Shown: piece after piece, positions 18,018-27,235 of the stretch
Layout: each line of letters starts with the position of its first letter
How positions within the stretch are numbered: position 1 is the stretch's first letter
Origin: Bradyrhizobium tropiciagri
GTDB lineage: Bacteria > Pseudomonadota > Alphaproteobacteria > Rhizobiales > Xanthobacteraceae
DNA length: 64,000 nt
Assembly (NCBI RefSeq): GCF_018130545.1
Contig: NZ_JAFCKF010000015.1
Span: 39,104-103,103, forward strand
Direction: 5' to 3'
Made by a program: the position numbers and the translations under genes
Notes under the pieces: model-generated
Databases searched by the model: none
What the model saw: only the letters and a program-made list of their open reading frames with translations
Told to the model about the DNA's origin: nothing

Positions 18018-18413
18018 TCAGCCGCCGGTGCGTGCATCCAGGAAGAGTTGCGTGAACGGCTTGGCCAGAACGGGCTCGAGCTTCGGCACGATGGCCTTGA
18101 TGTCGGGCGTGACCATGTGGGCGTCGAGCGCCGCCTTATCCTTCCAGCGCTCGAAGGTCAGGAAGCGGCCCGGCTCGCCGATGACCTCCATCAGCGTGTA
18201 GACGATACATCCGGGCTCCTTGGCCGCGATTTCGGCGAAGGGCACAAGCAAGGCGCGGAGATCATCCGCCTTGTCCTTCTTGGATACGATTTCCGCGATC
18301 ACGAAATAGCCGCTCTGGCCTGCGGCCTCGGCCGATGAAGCAGCGAGAACCGCGGCCGCCACAGAACCAATGGCGACAGTTCCCACGAACGCACGACGAT
18401 CCATCTCGGACAT
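18018..18413 (-). CDS. Tat-exported antibiotic-biosynthesis-monooxygenase (ABM) domain protein
   Basis: A 131-residue protein with a twin-arginine-style leader (MSEMDRRAFVGTVAIGS, hydrophobic, then SSAEAAGQSG). An ABM/YgiN-like ferredoxin-fold domain follows (FVIAEIVSKKDKADDLRALL, then CIVYTLMEVIGEPGRFLTFERWKDKAALDAHM). ABM proteins oxidise quinols or phenolics without cofactors. Export by Tat is unusual for such a small cofactor-free domain. First gene of a minus-strand operon with the cupin and GST, divergent from the OhrR-like gene. Confidence 0.85.
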   Translation of the reverse strand: MSEMDRRAFVGTVAIGSVAAAVLAASSAEAAGQSGYFVIAEIVSKKDKADDLRALLVPFAEIAAKEPGCIVYTLMEVIGEPGRFLTFERWKDKAALDAHMVTPDIKAIVPKLEPVLAKPFTQLFLDARTGG

Positions 18414-18479
18414 GCAATTCCTCCCCTCCTGGTTTGTTTTCATTTGCGAATCCGGCCGTTGAACGCTCGCGGGCCGGAC

Positions 18480-18498
18480 ACCTCAATTTTCTGAGGTA
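18480..18498. promoter_or_regulatory. Inverted repeat in ABM/OhrR-like divergent promoter
   Basis: ACCTCA-ATTTTC-TGAGGT is a perfect 6-bp inverted repeat with a 6-bp spacer, about 70 bases upstream of the ABM-protein start and 150 upstream of the MarR/OhrR-like gene. The surrounding stretch is AT-rich relative to neighbours and should hold both promoters. It is a candidate operator for the adjacent regulator. Confidence 0.45.
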
Positions 18499-18648
18499 CA
18501 AATAGTTTGCACGCAAAATAATGAGAGTCAATACATTTCGATATGATATGCTGTAACGACAGAAAATTGCGCTCATCCGGCTTGGCTGGCGCGACGGCTA
18601 ACGATAGGATTTGGCTCAACGATTTGGTGCGCCAGCGGACTGACAGGA

Positions 18649-19188
18649 ATGAAGACCCGAACGACGAACGCGCGACGCGAAACCAGCAATCGCCCGCCAC
18701 AGGGCTCCATCGCACCAGTCGAGATGCCGGGCCTCGACAGTCACCTTTGCTTTGCGCTCTACAGTGCAAGCAATCACATGACGCGGCTGTTCGTCCCGTT
18801 CCTGAAGAAGCTCGGCGTCACCTACCCGCAATATCTGGTTCTGGTCGTGCTGTGGGAGCGCGGGGCGCGAGGCGTCGGAGACCTGGCCTCGGCGCTGCAA
18901 ATGGACCTCGGCTCGCTCTCGCCGATGCTCAAGCGTCTCGAGGCCAAGGGATTGGTGACCCGGCGGCGACAGCCCAACGATGAACGGCGCGTGCTTGTCG
19001 ACCTGACGCCCAAGGGCGTGGCGCTTCGCCAACGGACCGAGCAGATGCTGGGCGAATTCTACTGCTTCCTGAATATGCCCCTGAATGAGCTTTTCGACCT
19101 GAAGGACCGGCTGCGTCACTTCGTACGATCGGCGGGGCCCAAGGAGACCGAACCGTCGCCCGTCAAGCTCACGGAGCCGGCGCTTTGA
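18649..19188 (+). CDS. OhrR-type MarR-family regulator
   Basis: A 179-residue protein whose core matches OhrR. The segment DSHLCFALYSASNHMTRLF carries the reactive Cys (Cys34), followed by LGVTYPQYLVLVVLWE, the recognition helix (LGSLSPMLKRLEAKGLV) and the wing (RRQPNDERRVLVDLT). OhrR represses organic hydroperoxide resistance genes and is released when the Cys is oxidised. Here no ohr gene is adjacent; instead it faces the ABM/cupin/GST operon. It has an N-terminal extension of about 26 residues compared with typical OhrR; a later start is possible. Confidence 0.88.
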   Translation: MKTRTTNARRETSNRPPQGSIAPVEMPGLDSHLCFALYSASNHMTRLFVPFLKKLGVTYPQYLVLVVLWERGARGVGDLASALQMDLGSLSPMLKRLEAKGLVTRRRQPNDERRVLVDLTPKGVALRQRTEQMLGEFYCFLNMPLNELFDLKDRLRHFVRSAGPKETEPSPVKLTEPAL

Positions 19189-19209
19189 AAGCGCCGTAGA
19201 AGATCTTCC

Positions 19210-20520
19210 CTACACCCCGAGCTTGTCCCGCACCCGTCCGGTGAGCACCGCGGCGGTGACGCCGACACGCCAGAACGCGTGCATCGGCATCGGCTTGATG
19301 CCGGTCACCGGCATGTCGATCTCGGCCTTCGGGCCGCCGATCAGGCGGCGTGCGAGTTGCGCGCCCATTGCGGTCGAAAGCGCGACGCCGCGGCCGTTGC
19401 AGCCGAGCGAGATCAGGAGATTCTCCGCCGGCTCGTGGACATGCGGATAGTGATCGGGGGTGATGGCGAGGCGACTGTTCCAGCCGTGGGTCCAGCCGAC
19501 GCCTTCGAGCTGCGGCCACAGCCGCTCGGCGTAACGGATCAGATAGGCGACGTCGGTTGGCTTGCTGATCCAGCGCATCGGGCCGCGGCCGCCCATCAAG
19601 AGGCGGTTGTGCTGGTCGATGCGGTAATAGACCGTGATGTGGCCGCTCTCGTAGAGCACCGGGCGGCCCGGCATGATCGAACGCGCGACCGCATCGGATA
19701 GCGGCGCGGTGGCTGCAATCGACGAGAACACCGGCACGATGCTGCGGCGAAGCGCCGGCCAGAGATCGTCGGTAAAGCCATTGGTCGCGAGCAGCACCTT
19801 GTCGGCGTGCACGATGGCGCGCGGAGTCTCGATCCGCCAGCGATTGCCGTCACGGCGCAGCGACAACGCCGGCGTCTCGCCATGCACGGCAACGCCGGCC
19901 CCGATCGCAGCGCGGGCCAGACCACGGGCGTAACTCAGCGGATGCAGATCGCCGCCGCGAGCATCGAGCATCGCGCAGAGATAGCGGTCGCTGCCGGTCA
20001 TCGCGCGCATCTCGGCGGCGTCGAGCAGCTTCACCGGCATGCCGCGCTGGATGCACTGCTTCGCCGTGGTCGCGATCGCCGCGGCGCTCGCCTCGTTGTA
20101 GGCGGCGCGCAGCGTGCCGTTCTGCCGCGCCTCACACGGGATCTGGTAGCGGCGGATCAGGTCATGCGTGAAGTTGGTGGTGCCGTAGGAGAACTCGATC
20201 ATGCGGCGGCCGAGATCGGCGCCGAAATCCTGTTCGATCTGGTCGGGGTCGTGCTTCAGCCCGGGATTGGTCTGCCCGCCATTGTTGCCGGAGGCGCCCC
20301 AGCCCGGCTCCTGCGCTTCGAGCACGGTGGCGAGCACGCCCTGCTCGGCGAGATGCAGCGCGGTCGACAGGCCGGTGAAGCCGCCGCCGATGATCGCGAC
20401 CGGAACGCTCTTGTCCGACGTCAGCGGCGGTGTTGGCGTCGCCTCCACCGCGGTGTCGGCGTAAAGACTGGGCGGCAGCGGCAGGCGGGTGGAAGCGTTC
20501 ATTGGGGAGGACCGGATCAC
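19210..20520 (-). CDS. FAD-dependent amine oxidoreductase (PuuB/DadA-like)
   Basis: A 436-residue DAO-family flavoprotein. The FAD motif is [21 protein letters not shown] near residue 40, and [16 protein letters not shown] resembles gamma-glutamylputrescine oxidase PuuB. The C-terminal [17 protein letters not shown] is the second nucleotide contact. A GTG at 20520 overlaps the ABC ATPase stop (GTGA), favouring coupled translation; ATG at 20502 is an alternative. It lies downstream of a complete amino acid ABC transporter, so it probably oxidises the imported amine or amino acid. Confidence 0.87.
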   Translation of the reverse strand: MIRSSPMNASTRLPLPPSLYADTAVEATPTPPLTSDKSVPVAIIGGGFTGLSTALHLAEQGVLATVLEAQEPGWGASGNNGGQTNPGLKHDPDQIEQDFGADLGRRMIEFSYGTTNFTHDLIRRYQIPCEARQNGTLRAAYNEASAAAIATTAKQCIQRGMPVKLLDAAEMRAMTGSDRYLCAMLDARGGDLHPLSYARGLARAAIGAGVAVHGETPALSLRRDGNRWRIETPRAIVHADKVLLATNGFTDDLWPALRRSIVPVFSSIAATAPLSDAVARSIMPGRPVLYESGHITVYYRIDQHNRLLMGGRGPMRWISKPTDVAYLIRYAERLWPQLEGVGWTHGWNSRLAITPDHYPHVHEPAENLLISLGCNGRGVALSTAMGAQLARRLIGGPKAEIDMPVTGIKPMPMHAFWRVGVTAAVLTGRVRDKLGV

Positions 20521-21248
20521 AGCGGATGCAGCACGCGGCGCAGGAAATCCTGGGTGCGCGGGTGCTGCGGTTGGTTGAGAACGGATTTGGCGGCGCCTTG
20601 CTCGACGATGACGCCGCCGTCGATGAACAGCACGCGGTCGGCAACGTCGCGGGCAAAGCCCATCTCGTGGGTCACGACCACCATGGTCATGCCGTCATCA
20701 GCGAGCTTGCGCATCACCGAGAGCACGTCACCGACCAGCTCCGGATCGAGCGCGGAGGTCGGCTCGTCGAACAGGATCGCCTTCGGTTGCATCGCCAGCG
20801 CCCGCGCGATCGCGACGCGCTGCTGCTGGCCGCCGGAGAGTTTTGGCGGATGCACCTCGGCCTTGTCGGCGAGCCCGACCTGGGCCAGCAGCGCGCGGCC
20901 GCGGGCGACCGCCTGCTCGCGCGGCTCCTTCTTCACATAGAGCGGCCCTTCGATGACGTTCTCGAGCGCGGTGCGATGTGGAAACAGGTTGAAGCGCTGG
21001 AACACCATCGAGACCTGGGTGCGGATCGCGACGATCGAGCGGTCATTGCTGTCGACGCGCGCGCCCTCGACGCTGATCTCGCCGCGATCGTAGCTCTCGA
21101 GCCCGTTGATGCAGCGCAGAATGGTCGACTTGCCGGAGCCGGACGGGCCGATGATGCAGACCACCTCGCTCTTGGCGACAGATGCGGTGATGCCCTTCAG
21201 CACCTCGACCTTGCCAAAGCTCTTGTGAACGTCGCGGAGCTCGATCAT
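20517..21248 (-). CDS. Amino acid ABC transporter ATP-binding protein
   Basis: A 243-residue ATPase of the polar amino acid (GlnQ/HisP) family. Walker A is GPSGSGKST at residues 34-42, the signature is LSGGQQQR, Walker B is [13 protein letters not shown], and the switch His is [11 protein letters not shown]. The ATG at 21248 overlaps the permease stop by 4 bases. It pairs with the permease and binding protein immediately upstream. Confidence 0.95.
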   Translation of the reverse strand: MIELRDVHKSFGKVEVLKGITASVAKSEVVCIIGPSGSGKSTILRCINGLESYDRGEISVEGARVDSNDRSIVAIRTQVSMVFQRFNLFPHRTALENVIEGPLYVKKEPREQAVARGRALLAQVGLADKAEVHPPKLSGGQQQRVAIARALAMQPKAILFDEPTSALDPELVGDVLSVMRKLADDGMTMVVVTHEMGFARDVADRVLFIDGGVIVEQGAAKSVLNQPQHPRTQDFLRRVLHPL

Positions 21249-21898
21249 TTGCGGTTCGCCTTGTTCTCGAAGTGCCGAACCAGCAGGATGAGCGGGATGC
21301 TCATGGTGAGATACATCAGCGCCACCAGCGTGAACACGCTGGTGTTCTTGAAGGTCGAGGAGGCGATCAGCTTGCCCTGCAAAGCGAGCTCGGCGACCGT
21401 GATGGTCGAGGCCTGCGAGGAATCCTTCAGCATCATGATCATGATGTTGCCGTAGGGCGGCAGAATGATCCTGACCGCCTGCGGCAGCACCACGCGGCGC
21501 ATGGTGAGCCACCAGCCCATCCCGATGGTCTGCGCCGCCTCGATCTGCCCCTTGTCGATCGCCTCGATGCCGGCGCGGAAATTTTCCGCCTGATACGCCG
21601 AGTATGCGATGCCGAGTCCGATGATCGCGGCCTGCAACGCCGACAGCGCGATGCCGAAATCGGGCATCACGAAATAGATGTAGAACAGCAGCACGATGAT
21701 CGGGATGCCGCGGATCACATTGATCAGCGCGGCGCTCAGGCCTGTGAGGATGCGGATGCCGGATACCCGCATCAGCGCCCACACCAGCCCCAGCACGGTC
21801 GACAGCAACAGCGAGCCGACCGTGACGACGATGGTCAGCCAGACGCCCTGCAACAGGATCGGCACGAACTCGACGGCATCGTGGAAGAATTTTTGCAT
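21245..21898 (-). CDS. Amino acid ABC transporter permease
   Basis: A 217-residue inner-membrane permease of the HisM/GlnP family. It has about five membrane segments and the EAA loop ([19 protein letters not shown], then [16 protein letters not shown]). Only one permease is encoded, so it likely works as a homodimer. It is preceded by a repeat element between it and the binding-protein gene, which may lower its expression relative to the binding protein. Confidence 0.94.
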   Translation of the reverse strand: MQKFFHDAVEFVPILLQGVWLTIVVTVGSLLLSTVLGLVWALMRVSGIRILTGLSAALINVIRGIPIIVLLFYIYFVMPDFGIALSALQAAIIGLGIAYSAYQAENFRAGIEAIDKGQIEAAQTIGMGWWLTMRRVVLPQAVRIILPPYGNIMIMMLKDSSQASTITVAELALQGKLIASSTFKNTSVFTLVALMYLTMSIPLILLVRHFENKANRK

Positions 21899-21925
21899 CG
21901 GTTGAATTTATCTCGATACCAAACA

Positions 21926-22027
21926 CCGTCATCCTGAGGTGCGAGCGGAGCGAGCCTCGAAGGATGCACGGCCCGGCTGGTGGCCGTCGACCCTTCGAGA
22001 CGCGCTGCGCGCTCCTCAGGGTGACGG
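21926..22027. repeat. Dispersed intergenic repeat (GTCATCCTGAGG family), copy 1
   Basis: An element of about 100 bases bounded by the inverted ends GTCATCCTGAGG and CCTCAGGGTGAC. It has an internal pair TCGAAGGATG and ACCCTTCGAG that can fold back. A nearly identical copy lies at 61228-61332. Here it sits between the ABC permease and the substrate-binding protein genes within one transcription unit, where such folded RNA often stabilises the upstream message. Confidence 0.85.
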
Positions 22028-22048
22028 CTCGCTTACCGGATCACGCTG

Positions 22049-22816
22049 TCACGACGCACTCGCCTTCTGGCCCCATTTCTCCAGGATCTTCGCGATCGTG
22101 CCGTTGGCCTTCAGCTTCGCCAGCGAGGCGTTGATCTTGCCGAGCAACTCGGTGTCGCTCTTGCGGACACCGATCGCGACGGTGCCGACGGTGACCGGCT
22201 TGTAGCCGTCGACCAGCCGGACGTCGGCGAAATTACCCTGCTGCAGATTGTAGGCGAGGATCGGATAGTCGGCGAAGCCGGCCTTGAGGCGGCCGGCATT
22301 CACATCGCGCAGGATGTCGGGAATGGTGTCGTAGACCTTGACCTCGCTGAACAGGCCGGTCTTCTTCAGCGCATCGACAAACGCGGTGCCGACCTGGGCG
22401 CCGACCACGGCCCCCTTCAGATCTTCCTGCGAGGCATAGGCCTTGGTGTCGGATTTCGGCACCACCAGGCCTTCACCATAGGTGTAGACCGGCTCGGAGA
22501 AGTCGATCACCTCCTTGCGCGCGGCGGTGGCGAACATCGCGGCCGCGATGATGTCGATCTTGTTTGCGGTCAGCGAGGGGATCAGCGCCGAGAACTGCAT
22601 CGGCTCGATCTGCACGGTGAAGCCGGCATCCTTGCCGATCTCGGTGGCCAGATCGACCATGATGCCCTGGATCGAATTGGTCTTGGTGTCGAGGAAGGTG
22701 AAGGGGATGCCGGTCGGCGTCGAGCCGACCTTGAGCACCTGCTGCGCCCCTGACGGCGCGCTCACGGCAAGGGCAAGCGCCGCGACCGCGGCCTGCACGA
22801 AACGTTGAAAGGACAT
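22049..22816 (-). CDS. Amino acid ABC transporter substrate-binding protein
   Basis: A 255-residue periplasmic binding protein (SBP family 3). It has a signal peptide (MSFQRFVQAAVAALALAVS, cleaved near SGAQQVLK) and the family signature GIMVDLATEIGKDAGF. The ATG follows a GGGAGGTGG ribosome site. First gene of the operon to 19210. The ligand is probably a polar amino acid or amine. The divergent XRE-cupin gene is the likely regulator. Confidence 0.94.
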   Translation of the reverse strand: MSFQRFVQAAVAALALAVSAPSGAQQVLKVGSTPTGIPFTFLDTKTNSIQGIMVDLATEIGKDAGFTVQIEPMQFSALIPSLTANKIDIIAAAMFATAARKEVIDFSEPVYTYGEGLVVPKSDTKAYASQEDLKGAVVGAQVGTAFVDALKKTGLFSEVKVYDTIPDILRDVNAGRLKAGFADYPILAYNLQQGNFADVRLVDGYKPVTVGTVAIGVRKSDTELLGKINASLAKLKANGTIAKILEKWGQKASAS

Positions 22817-22912
22817 CGCACCACCTCCCGAGACTGACGCCAAAACCGGCCCCGGTGCCGCTGCGCCCGCTAAGTCAGCGCTTTTGGTTGCGGGCGACGC
22901 CGTTCCGGCCTA

Positions 22913-22967
22913 TTTTCACCAATATGAAATTGTGGTCACGAAACCGCGGCTAATGCAAGCGGTTTTC
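22913..22967. promoter_or_regulatory. Two inverted repeats between ABC operon and XRE-cupin gene
   Basis: TTTCA-N6-TGAAA (22914-22929) and GAAACCGC-N11-GCGGTTTTC (22940-22967) lie in the 176-base divergent promoter region. Both are plausible operators for the XRE-cupin regulator, and the second ends about 25 bases before its GTG start, as expected for autoregulation. The binding assignment is inferred. Confidence 0.5.
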
Positions 22968-22992
22968 ATGCACATGAAGGAAGCGGACTGAC

Positions 22993-23718
22993 GTGAGTGG
23001 CAGCAAGAGATTGCGCAAAGGCGCGGCAGTGCGGCCTGCGACGGCACGCCGCGTCGCCGGAAAGCCGGCCAAAAGACCTGAGAAGAAACTTGAGAAGAAA
23101 ACTGCGAAGAAACCAGAGAAGAAACTGGACAAGAAGCCGGCCGAGCCCGCGATGGATCTCGCGGTCGGACGCCGGATCCGCGACCTGCGCCGCGACAAGT
23201 CGATGTCGCTGGAGACGGTTGCCGAGCGTACCGAGCTGTCGATCGGCTTCATCAGCCAGATCGAGCGCGGCCTGTCGTCGCCCTCGCTGCGCGTGCTGGC
23301 GACGTTGGCCGACGTGCTCGGCGTCGGCATCGCCGCGCTGTTCGGCGCGACGCCGAAGGCCGACGGCGCCGGCGGCGTCGTCACCCGCGAAGTGCAGCGC
23401 GCCGAGCTGAAACTGTGGCGCACCGGAATCTCAAAGCAGCTGCTGAGCCCGGCCGGCAGCGAGAGCCGGCTCAATCTGTTCCTGGTGCATCTCGATCCCG
23501 GCGGCAGCACCGGCGACGAGTTCTACACCCATGACGGCGAAGAGGCCGGCCTGGTGCTTGAAGGCGAGATGATTCTGACTGTGGACACCGAGACCTGGAC
23601 GCTGAAGCAGGGCGACAGTTTTAGATTTGCCAGCCGGCGGCCGCATCGGTTTTCCAATCCGGCGCGCGATGCCAAGGCGGTGGTGCTGTGGGTGAATTGC
23701 GTGACTGCGGCGGGGTAA
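22993..23718 (+). CDS. XRE-cupin transcriptional regulator with Lys-rich N-terminal tail
   Basis: A 241-residue protein. Residues 1 to about 52 are a basic low-complexity tail with repeated KKPEKKL-like units. An XRE helix-turn-helix follows at about 55-110 (IRDLRRDKSMSLETVAER, then ISQIERGLSSPSL). The C-terminal cupin senses a ligand (LVLEGEMILTVDTETWTLKQGD, then RPHRFSN). This PuuR-like architecture controls amine and amino acid catabolic genes. Divergent from the ABC-transporter/amine-oxidase operon. The Lys-rich tail is unusual; a start after it would still give an intact regulator. Confidence 0.88.
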   Translation: MSGSKRLRKGAAVRPATARRVAGKPAKRPEKKLEKKTAKKPEKKLDKKPAEPAMDLAVGRRIRDLRRDKSMSLETVAERTELSIGFISQIERGLSSPSLRVLATLADVLGVGIAALFGATPKADGAGGVVTREVQRAELKLWRTGISKQLLSPAGSESRLNLFLVHLDPGGSTGDEFYTHDGEEAGLVLEGEMILTVDTETWTLKQGDSFRFASRRPHRFSNPARDAKAVVLWVNCVTAAG

Positions 23719-23733
23719 GGCCCTGCTCCCTCC

Positions 23734-23889
23734 GCCGTCGTCCCGGCGAAGGCTATCCTGCGTCGCCCCGGCGAAGGCCGGGACCCATTACCACAGGGCT
23801 GTGTTGTTGAAGAAGGCTGCGGCTCCAGCGTCGCACAACAACTCACATTCGTGGTTATGGGTCCCGGCTTTCGCCGGGACGACGATGAT
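23734..23889. repeat. Dispersed palindromic repeat (GTCCCGGC family), copy 2
   Basis: Three hairpin cores lie in 155 bases after the XRE-cupin gene: CCGTCGTCCCGGCGAAGG at 23734, CCCCGGCGAAGGCCGGGACC near 23767, and GGTCCCGGCTTTCGCCGGGAC near 23860. The last is preceded by GTGGTTATG and followed by GACGATGATGG, the same flanks as the copy at 14527-14566. It separates two convergent transcription units. Confidence 0.8.
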
Positions 23890-23917
23890 GGTTAGATCGC
23901 CCTCGCGTCAGGCAGCT

Positions 23918-26185
23918 TCACCCCAACCCCATCACGATCTCCTCGATCTTGATCGGGAAATTGCGCACCCGGATGCCGGTGGCGTGGAACACGGCGTTAG
24001 CGACCGCGCCGGCGCTGCCGGTGATGCCGATCTCGCCGACGCCCTTGATGCCGAGCGGGTTCACGTGCGGATCGTGCTCGTCGACCGTGATGACATCCAT
24101 CGGCGGCACGTCGGCATTGACGGGCACATGATACTCGGCGAGGTTGGCATTGAGGATGCGCCCCGAACGATGGTCCATCACCGCCTCCTCATGCAGCGCA
24201 AAGGAGAGGCCCCAGATCATACCGCCGCGGAGCTGACTCTGCACCATCAGCGGATTGATGATGCGGCCAGCGGCAAACGCGCCGACCAGCCGCGTGGCGC
24301 GGATCTGGCCAAGCTCCGGATCGACCTTGACCTCGGCAAACACGGCGCCATGCGCATGCATCGCGTATTGCGACTGCGCCGCAGGATCGGCCGCACCTGT
24401 GCCGGAGGCCTCGACCTCGGCAACGCCGGCGCGCGCCAGGATCTCGGCATAGCTCTCGCTGCGCGCATCGTCGTCGCGTCGGTGCAGCCGCCCGGCCCGC
24501 GCTACGACACCGGCATTGCCGGCGCCGAACAGCGGCGAGCGCTGGTCCGAGGTCGCAAGCTCGGCGAGTTTTGCTATCACGGCAGCGCCAGCATTGTGGA
24601 TCGCGGCGCCGACGGTTGCGGTATGCGCGGAACCGCCGGCGATGCCGGCATCCGGCAGGTCGGAGGTGCCCGACAGGAACGAAATCTGCTCGAGATCAAG
24701 GGCGAGCGCATCGGCCGAGATCTGCGTCAGCGCGGTCCAGGCGCCCTGCCCCATGTCATGCGCGCCGCTCTCCATCACGCCGCGTCCATCGGCACGGATC
24801 ACGGCGCGGGCATTGCCCTGGAACATCAGCGCCGGGAACGTCGCGGTGCCCATGCCCCAGCCGACCAGGAATCCGTTCTCGTCGCGCATCTGCTTCGGCT
24901 GCAGCGGACGGCCGGCCCAGCCGAAGCGTTCGGCCGCCTTGGCGTAGCATTGGCGCAGCGCCTTCGAGGAAAACGGCTTGCCGGTGGTCGGCTCGACCTC
25001 GGCGTAGTTCTTCAGCCGGAATTCCAAGGGATCGATGCCGCAGGCAAACGCGGCCTCGTCGATCGCGCTCTCCAGCACGATCGATCCGGTGGCCTCGCCC
25101 GGGGCGCGCATGAACAGCGGCGTGCCGGTGTCGACGCGGACGGCTTCATGCGCGGTGCGGATCGCGGGGCTGGCATAGAGCGTGTGCGAGGCGTCGGCGG
25201 CGGGCTCGTAGAAATCGTCGAAGCTCGACGTCGTGATGCGCGCCTCGTGATCGATCACGGTCAGCTGACCTGCATCGTCGCTGCCGATCCGGATACGCTG
25301 CCTTGTCGCCGAACGATGGCCGACCGGGCCATACATCTGGCTCCGCCGCAGCACCAGCTTGACCGGACGCCCCACGAGTTTCGCTGCCATGACGCCGAGC
25401 ACCTGCGGCCCGGAGACCAGGCCCTTGGAGCCGAAGCCGCCGCCGAGGAACGGGCTGTTGATGTGGATGTTACCAGGCGGAATTCCAAACAGCCCGGCGA
25501 TCCGCATCTGCGCCATCGCCATGCCCTGGCTCGGCGTATCGAGGAACAGGCGGTCGCCGTCCCACACCGCGACGATCGCGTGCGGCTCCATCGCATTGTG
25601 ATACTGCGCCGGGGTCTGGTAGGTCGCGTCGATCCGTTTCGAAGCCGCGGCGAAGCCCGCATCGATATCGCCGTGGCGGACTTCGGCGGGATTGCCGATC
25701 CCGACCACCGGGGGCGCATAGGCCTCAGTGGCGTCGAGGCCGACGCGCGCGATCTCGACCTGGTAGCGCGGCGACAGCAGTGCGGCGCCTTCGGTGGCGG
25801 CCTCCAGCGTCTCGGCGATCACCACCGCAATCGCCTGATTGGCGTAGCGCACCTCGTCGCTCTGCAACAGCTCCATGCGGAACGCAAACGGATTGCCCTT
25901 GGCATCCGGGTCTTCCGCGAGCGGCGGCTTGTGCGCCGGCGTCATCACGTCGATCACGCCGGGGTGGCGCCTGGCGGCGGCAACATCGAGCGATTTGACG
26001 CGGCCGCGTGCGATGCAGCTGGTCGCGATCACGGCATAGACCATGCCGGGCGGATGATTGTCGGCGGCATAGCGCGCCTTGCCGGTCACCTTCAGCACGC
26101 CTTCGGTGCGGGTCAGCGGCTGGCCGATATTCGAGCCGTGCCTGAGATGGGCGGGGTCGCGGGTCAGATTGAGTTCAACCGTCAT
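23918..26185 (-). CDS. Molybdenum hydroxylase large subunit (PaoC/YagR-like)
   Basis: A 755-residue molybdopterin-binding subunit of the xanthine dehydrogenase family. It starts with the PaoC-like GQPLTRTEGVLKVTGKARYAAD. The cofactor regions NSPFLGGGFGSKG and FMRAPGEATGSIVLESAIDE are visible, and near the C-terminus GIKGVGEIGITGSAGAVANAV holds the conserved catalytic Glu of GVGE. Third gene of a three-subunit operon (Fe-S, FAD, Mo). It would oxidise aldehydes or N-heterocycles in the cytoplasm. The exact substrate is unknown. Confidence 0.93.
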   Translation of the reverse strand: MTVELNLTRDPAHLRHGSNIGQPLTRTEGVLKVTGKARYAADNHPPGMVYAVIATSCIARGRVKSLDVAAARRHPGVIDVMTPAHKPPLAEDPDAKGNPFAFRMELLQSDEVRYANQAIAVVIAETLEAATEGAALLSPRYQVEIARVGLDATEAYAPPVVGIGNPAEVRHGDIDAGFAAASKRIDATYQTPAQYHNAMEPHAIVAVWDGDRLFLDTPSQGMAMAQMRIAGLFGIPPGNIHINSPFLGGGFGSKGLVSGPQVLGVMAAKLVGRPVKLVLRRSQMYGPVGHRSATRQRIRIGSDDAGQLTVIDHEARITTSSFDDFYEPAADASHTLYASPAIRTAHEAVRVDTGTPLFMRAPGEATGSIVLESAIDEAAFACGIDPLEFRLKNYAEVEPTTGKPFSSKALRQCYAKAAERFGWAGRPLQPKQMRDENGFLVGWGMGTATFPALMFQGNARAVIRADGRGVMESGAHDMGQGAWTALTQISADALALDLEQISFLSGTSDLPDAGIAGGSAHTATVGAAIHNAGAAVIAKLAELATSDQRSPLFGAGNAGVVARAGRLHRRDDDARSESYAEILARAGVAEVEASGTGAADPAAQSQYAMHAHGAVFAEVKVDPELGQIRATRLVGAFAAGRIINPLMVQSQLRGGMIWGLSFALHEEAVMDHRSGRILNANLAEYHVPVNADVPPMDVITVDEHDPHVNPLGIKGVGEIGITGSAGAVANAVFHATGIRVRNFPIKIEEIVMGLG

Positions 26186-26188
26186 GCG

Positions 26189-27235
26189 TTACGCTCCTGC
26201 AACGGATGAGAAGGGAGAGCCCGGCAGCGCGGCGATGCGATCCGGCGTGCCTGCGGCAGCAAGGGTGAGCGCGCGCACGACGATGCGCTGCGCGAGCTCG
26301 ATCTTGAAGGCGTTGTCGCCGGACGGTTTTGCCTCGGCGAGTGCAGCGCGCGCCGCCTCGCGATAGACCGTCGTATCCGGCGCAGCGCCTGCGAGCACCT
26401 GCTCGGCCTCGCGCGAACGCCACGGTTTTGCGGCGACGCCGCCGAGCGCAAGCCGCGCCTCGTGGATCCTGCCGTCCTCGATGCGCAAGGCCGCCGCAGC
26501 CGAGACCACGGCGAAGGCGTAGGACGTGCGCTCGCGGACCTTGATGTAGCGGGCGTGCCCGGCGAAGTTTTTCGCGTTGGCCGGCAGCCGCAGCGCGACG
26601 ATCAAATCGCCGCGCTCCAGCGCGGTTTCGTGCTCCGGCGCATCGCCGGGCAGACGATGCAGCGCCTCCAGCGGCAGCTCGCGCCGGCCGCCCTTGCCCT
26701 CGATCTCGACGATCGCATCGAACGCAACCAGCGGCACACAGAAATCCGATGGATGGGTCGCGATGCAGCCCTCGCTCCAGCCCAGCACCGCGTGCAGGCG
26801 GTTCTCGCCCTTCAGCGCGTCGCAGCCGGCGCCCGGCCAGCGCCGGTTGCAGGCGCTGCCGGCGTCGTAGAAATAGGCGCAGCGCGTCCGCTGCATCAGA
26901 TTGCCGCCGACGGTCGCGGCGTTGCGCAGCTGCGCCGATGCACCCGACAGCAGCGCCTCGGCGACCGCCGGATAGTTGCGCGCGAACTCCGCGTCGTGCG
27001 CGAGATCGGCATTGCGCACCAGCGCGCCGATGCGCAGGCTGCCGTCGGCGAGATGCTCGATGCGATCGAGCCCGGGCAGACGCGTGACATCGACAAGGCG
27101 GCTCGGCCGGCTGACGCCGCCCTTCATCAGGTCGAGCAGATTGGTGCCGGAGGCGAGATAGCTCGCGCCCTTCTCGGAAGCCGCCGTGATCGCGTCCGCG
27201 ACATTGGCCGGCCTGACATAATCGAAGTTCATCAT
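26189..27235 (-). CDS. Molybdenum hydroxylase FAD subunit (PaoB/YagS-like, with [4Fe-4S] cysteines)
   Basis: A 348-residue FAD-binding subunit. Residues near 25-35 give the FAD contact ASGTNLLDLMKGG. The segment RTRCAYFYDAGSACNRRWPG continues to GCDALKG and SEGCIATHPSD, carrying the four cysteines that in E. coli PaoB hold an extra [4Fe-4S] cluster. This marks the PaoABC branch rather than ordinary xanthine dehydrogenase. It overlaps the Fe-S subunit gene by 4 bases and ends 3 bases before the Mo subunit start. Confidence 0.92.
   Translation of the reverse strand: MMNFDYVRPANVADAITAASEKGASYLASGTNLLDLMKGGVSRPSRLVDVTRLPGLDRIEHLADGSLRIGALVRNADLAHDAEFARNYPAVAEALLSGASAQLRNAATVGGNLMQRTRCAYFYDAGSACNRRWPGAGCDALKGENRLHAVLGWSEGCIATHPSDFCVPLVAFDAIVEIEGKGGRRELPLEALHRLPGDAPEHETALERGDLIVALRLPANAKNFAGHARYIKVRERTSYAFAVVSAAAALRIEDGRIHEARLALGGVAAKPWRSREAEQVLAGAAPDTTVYREAARAALAEAKPSGDNAFKIELAQRIVVRALTLAAAGTPDRIAALPGSPFSSVAGA

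Noticed and set aside
23801-26209. 802-residue plus-strand frame opposite the Mo-hydroxylase gene
   Set aside because: Shadow frame; no domain and Arg/His-rich composition typical of antisense frames.
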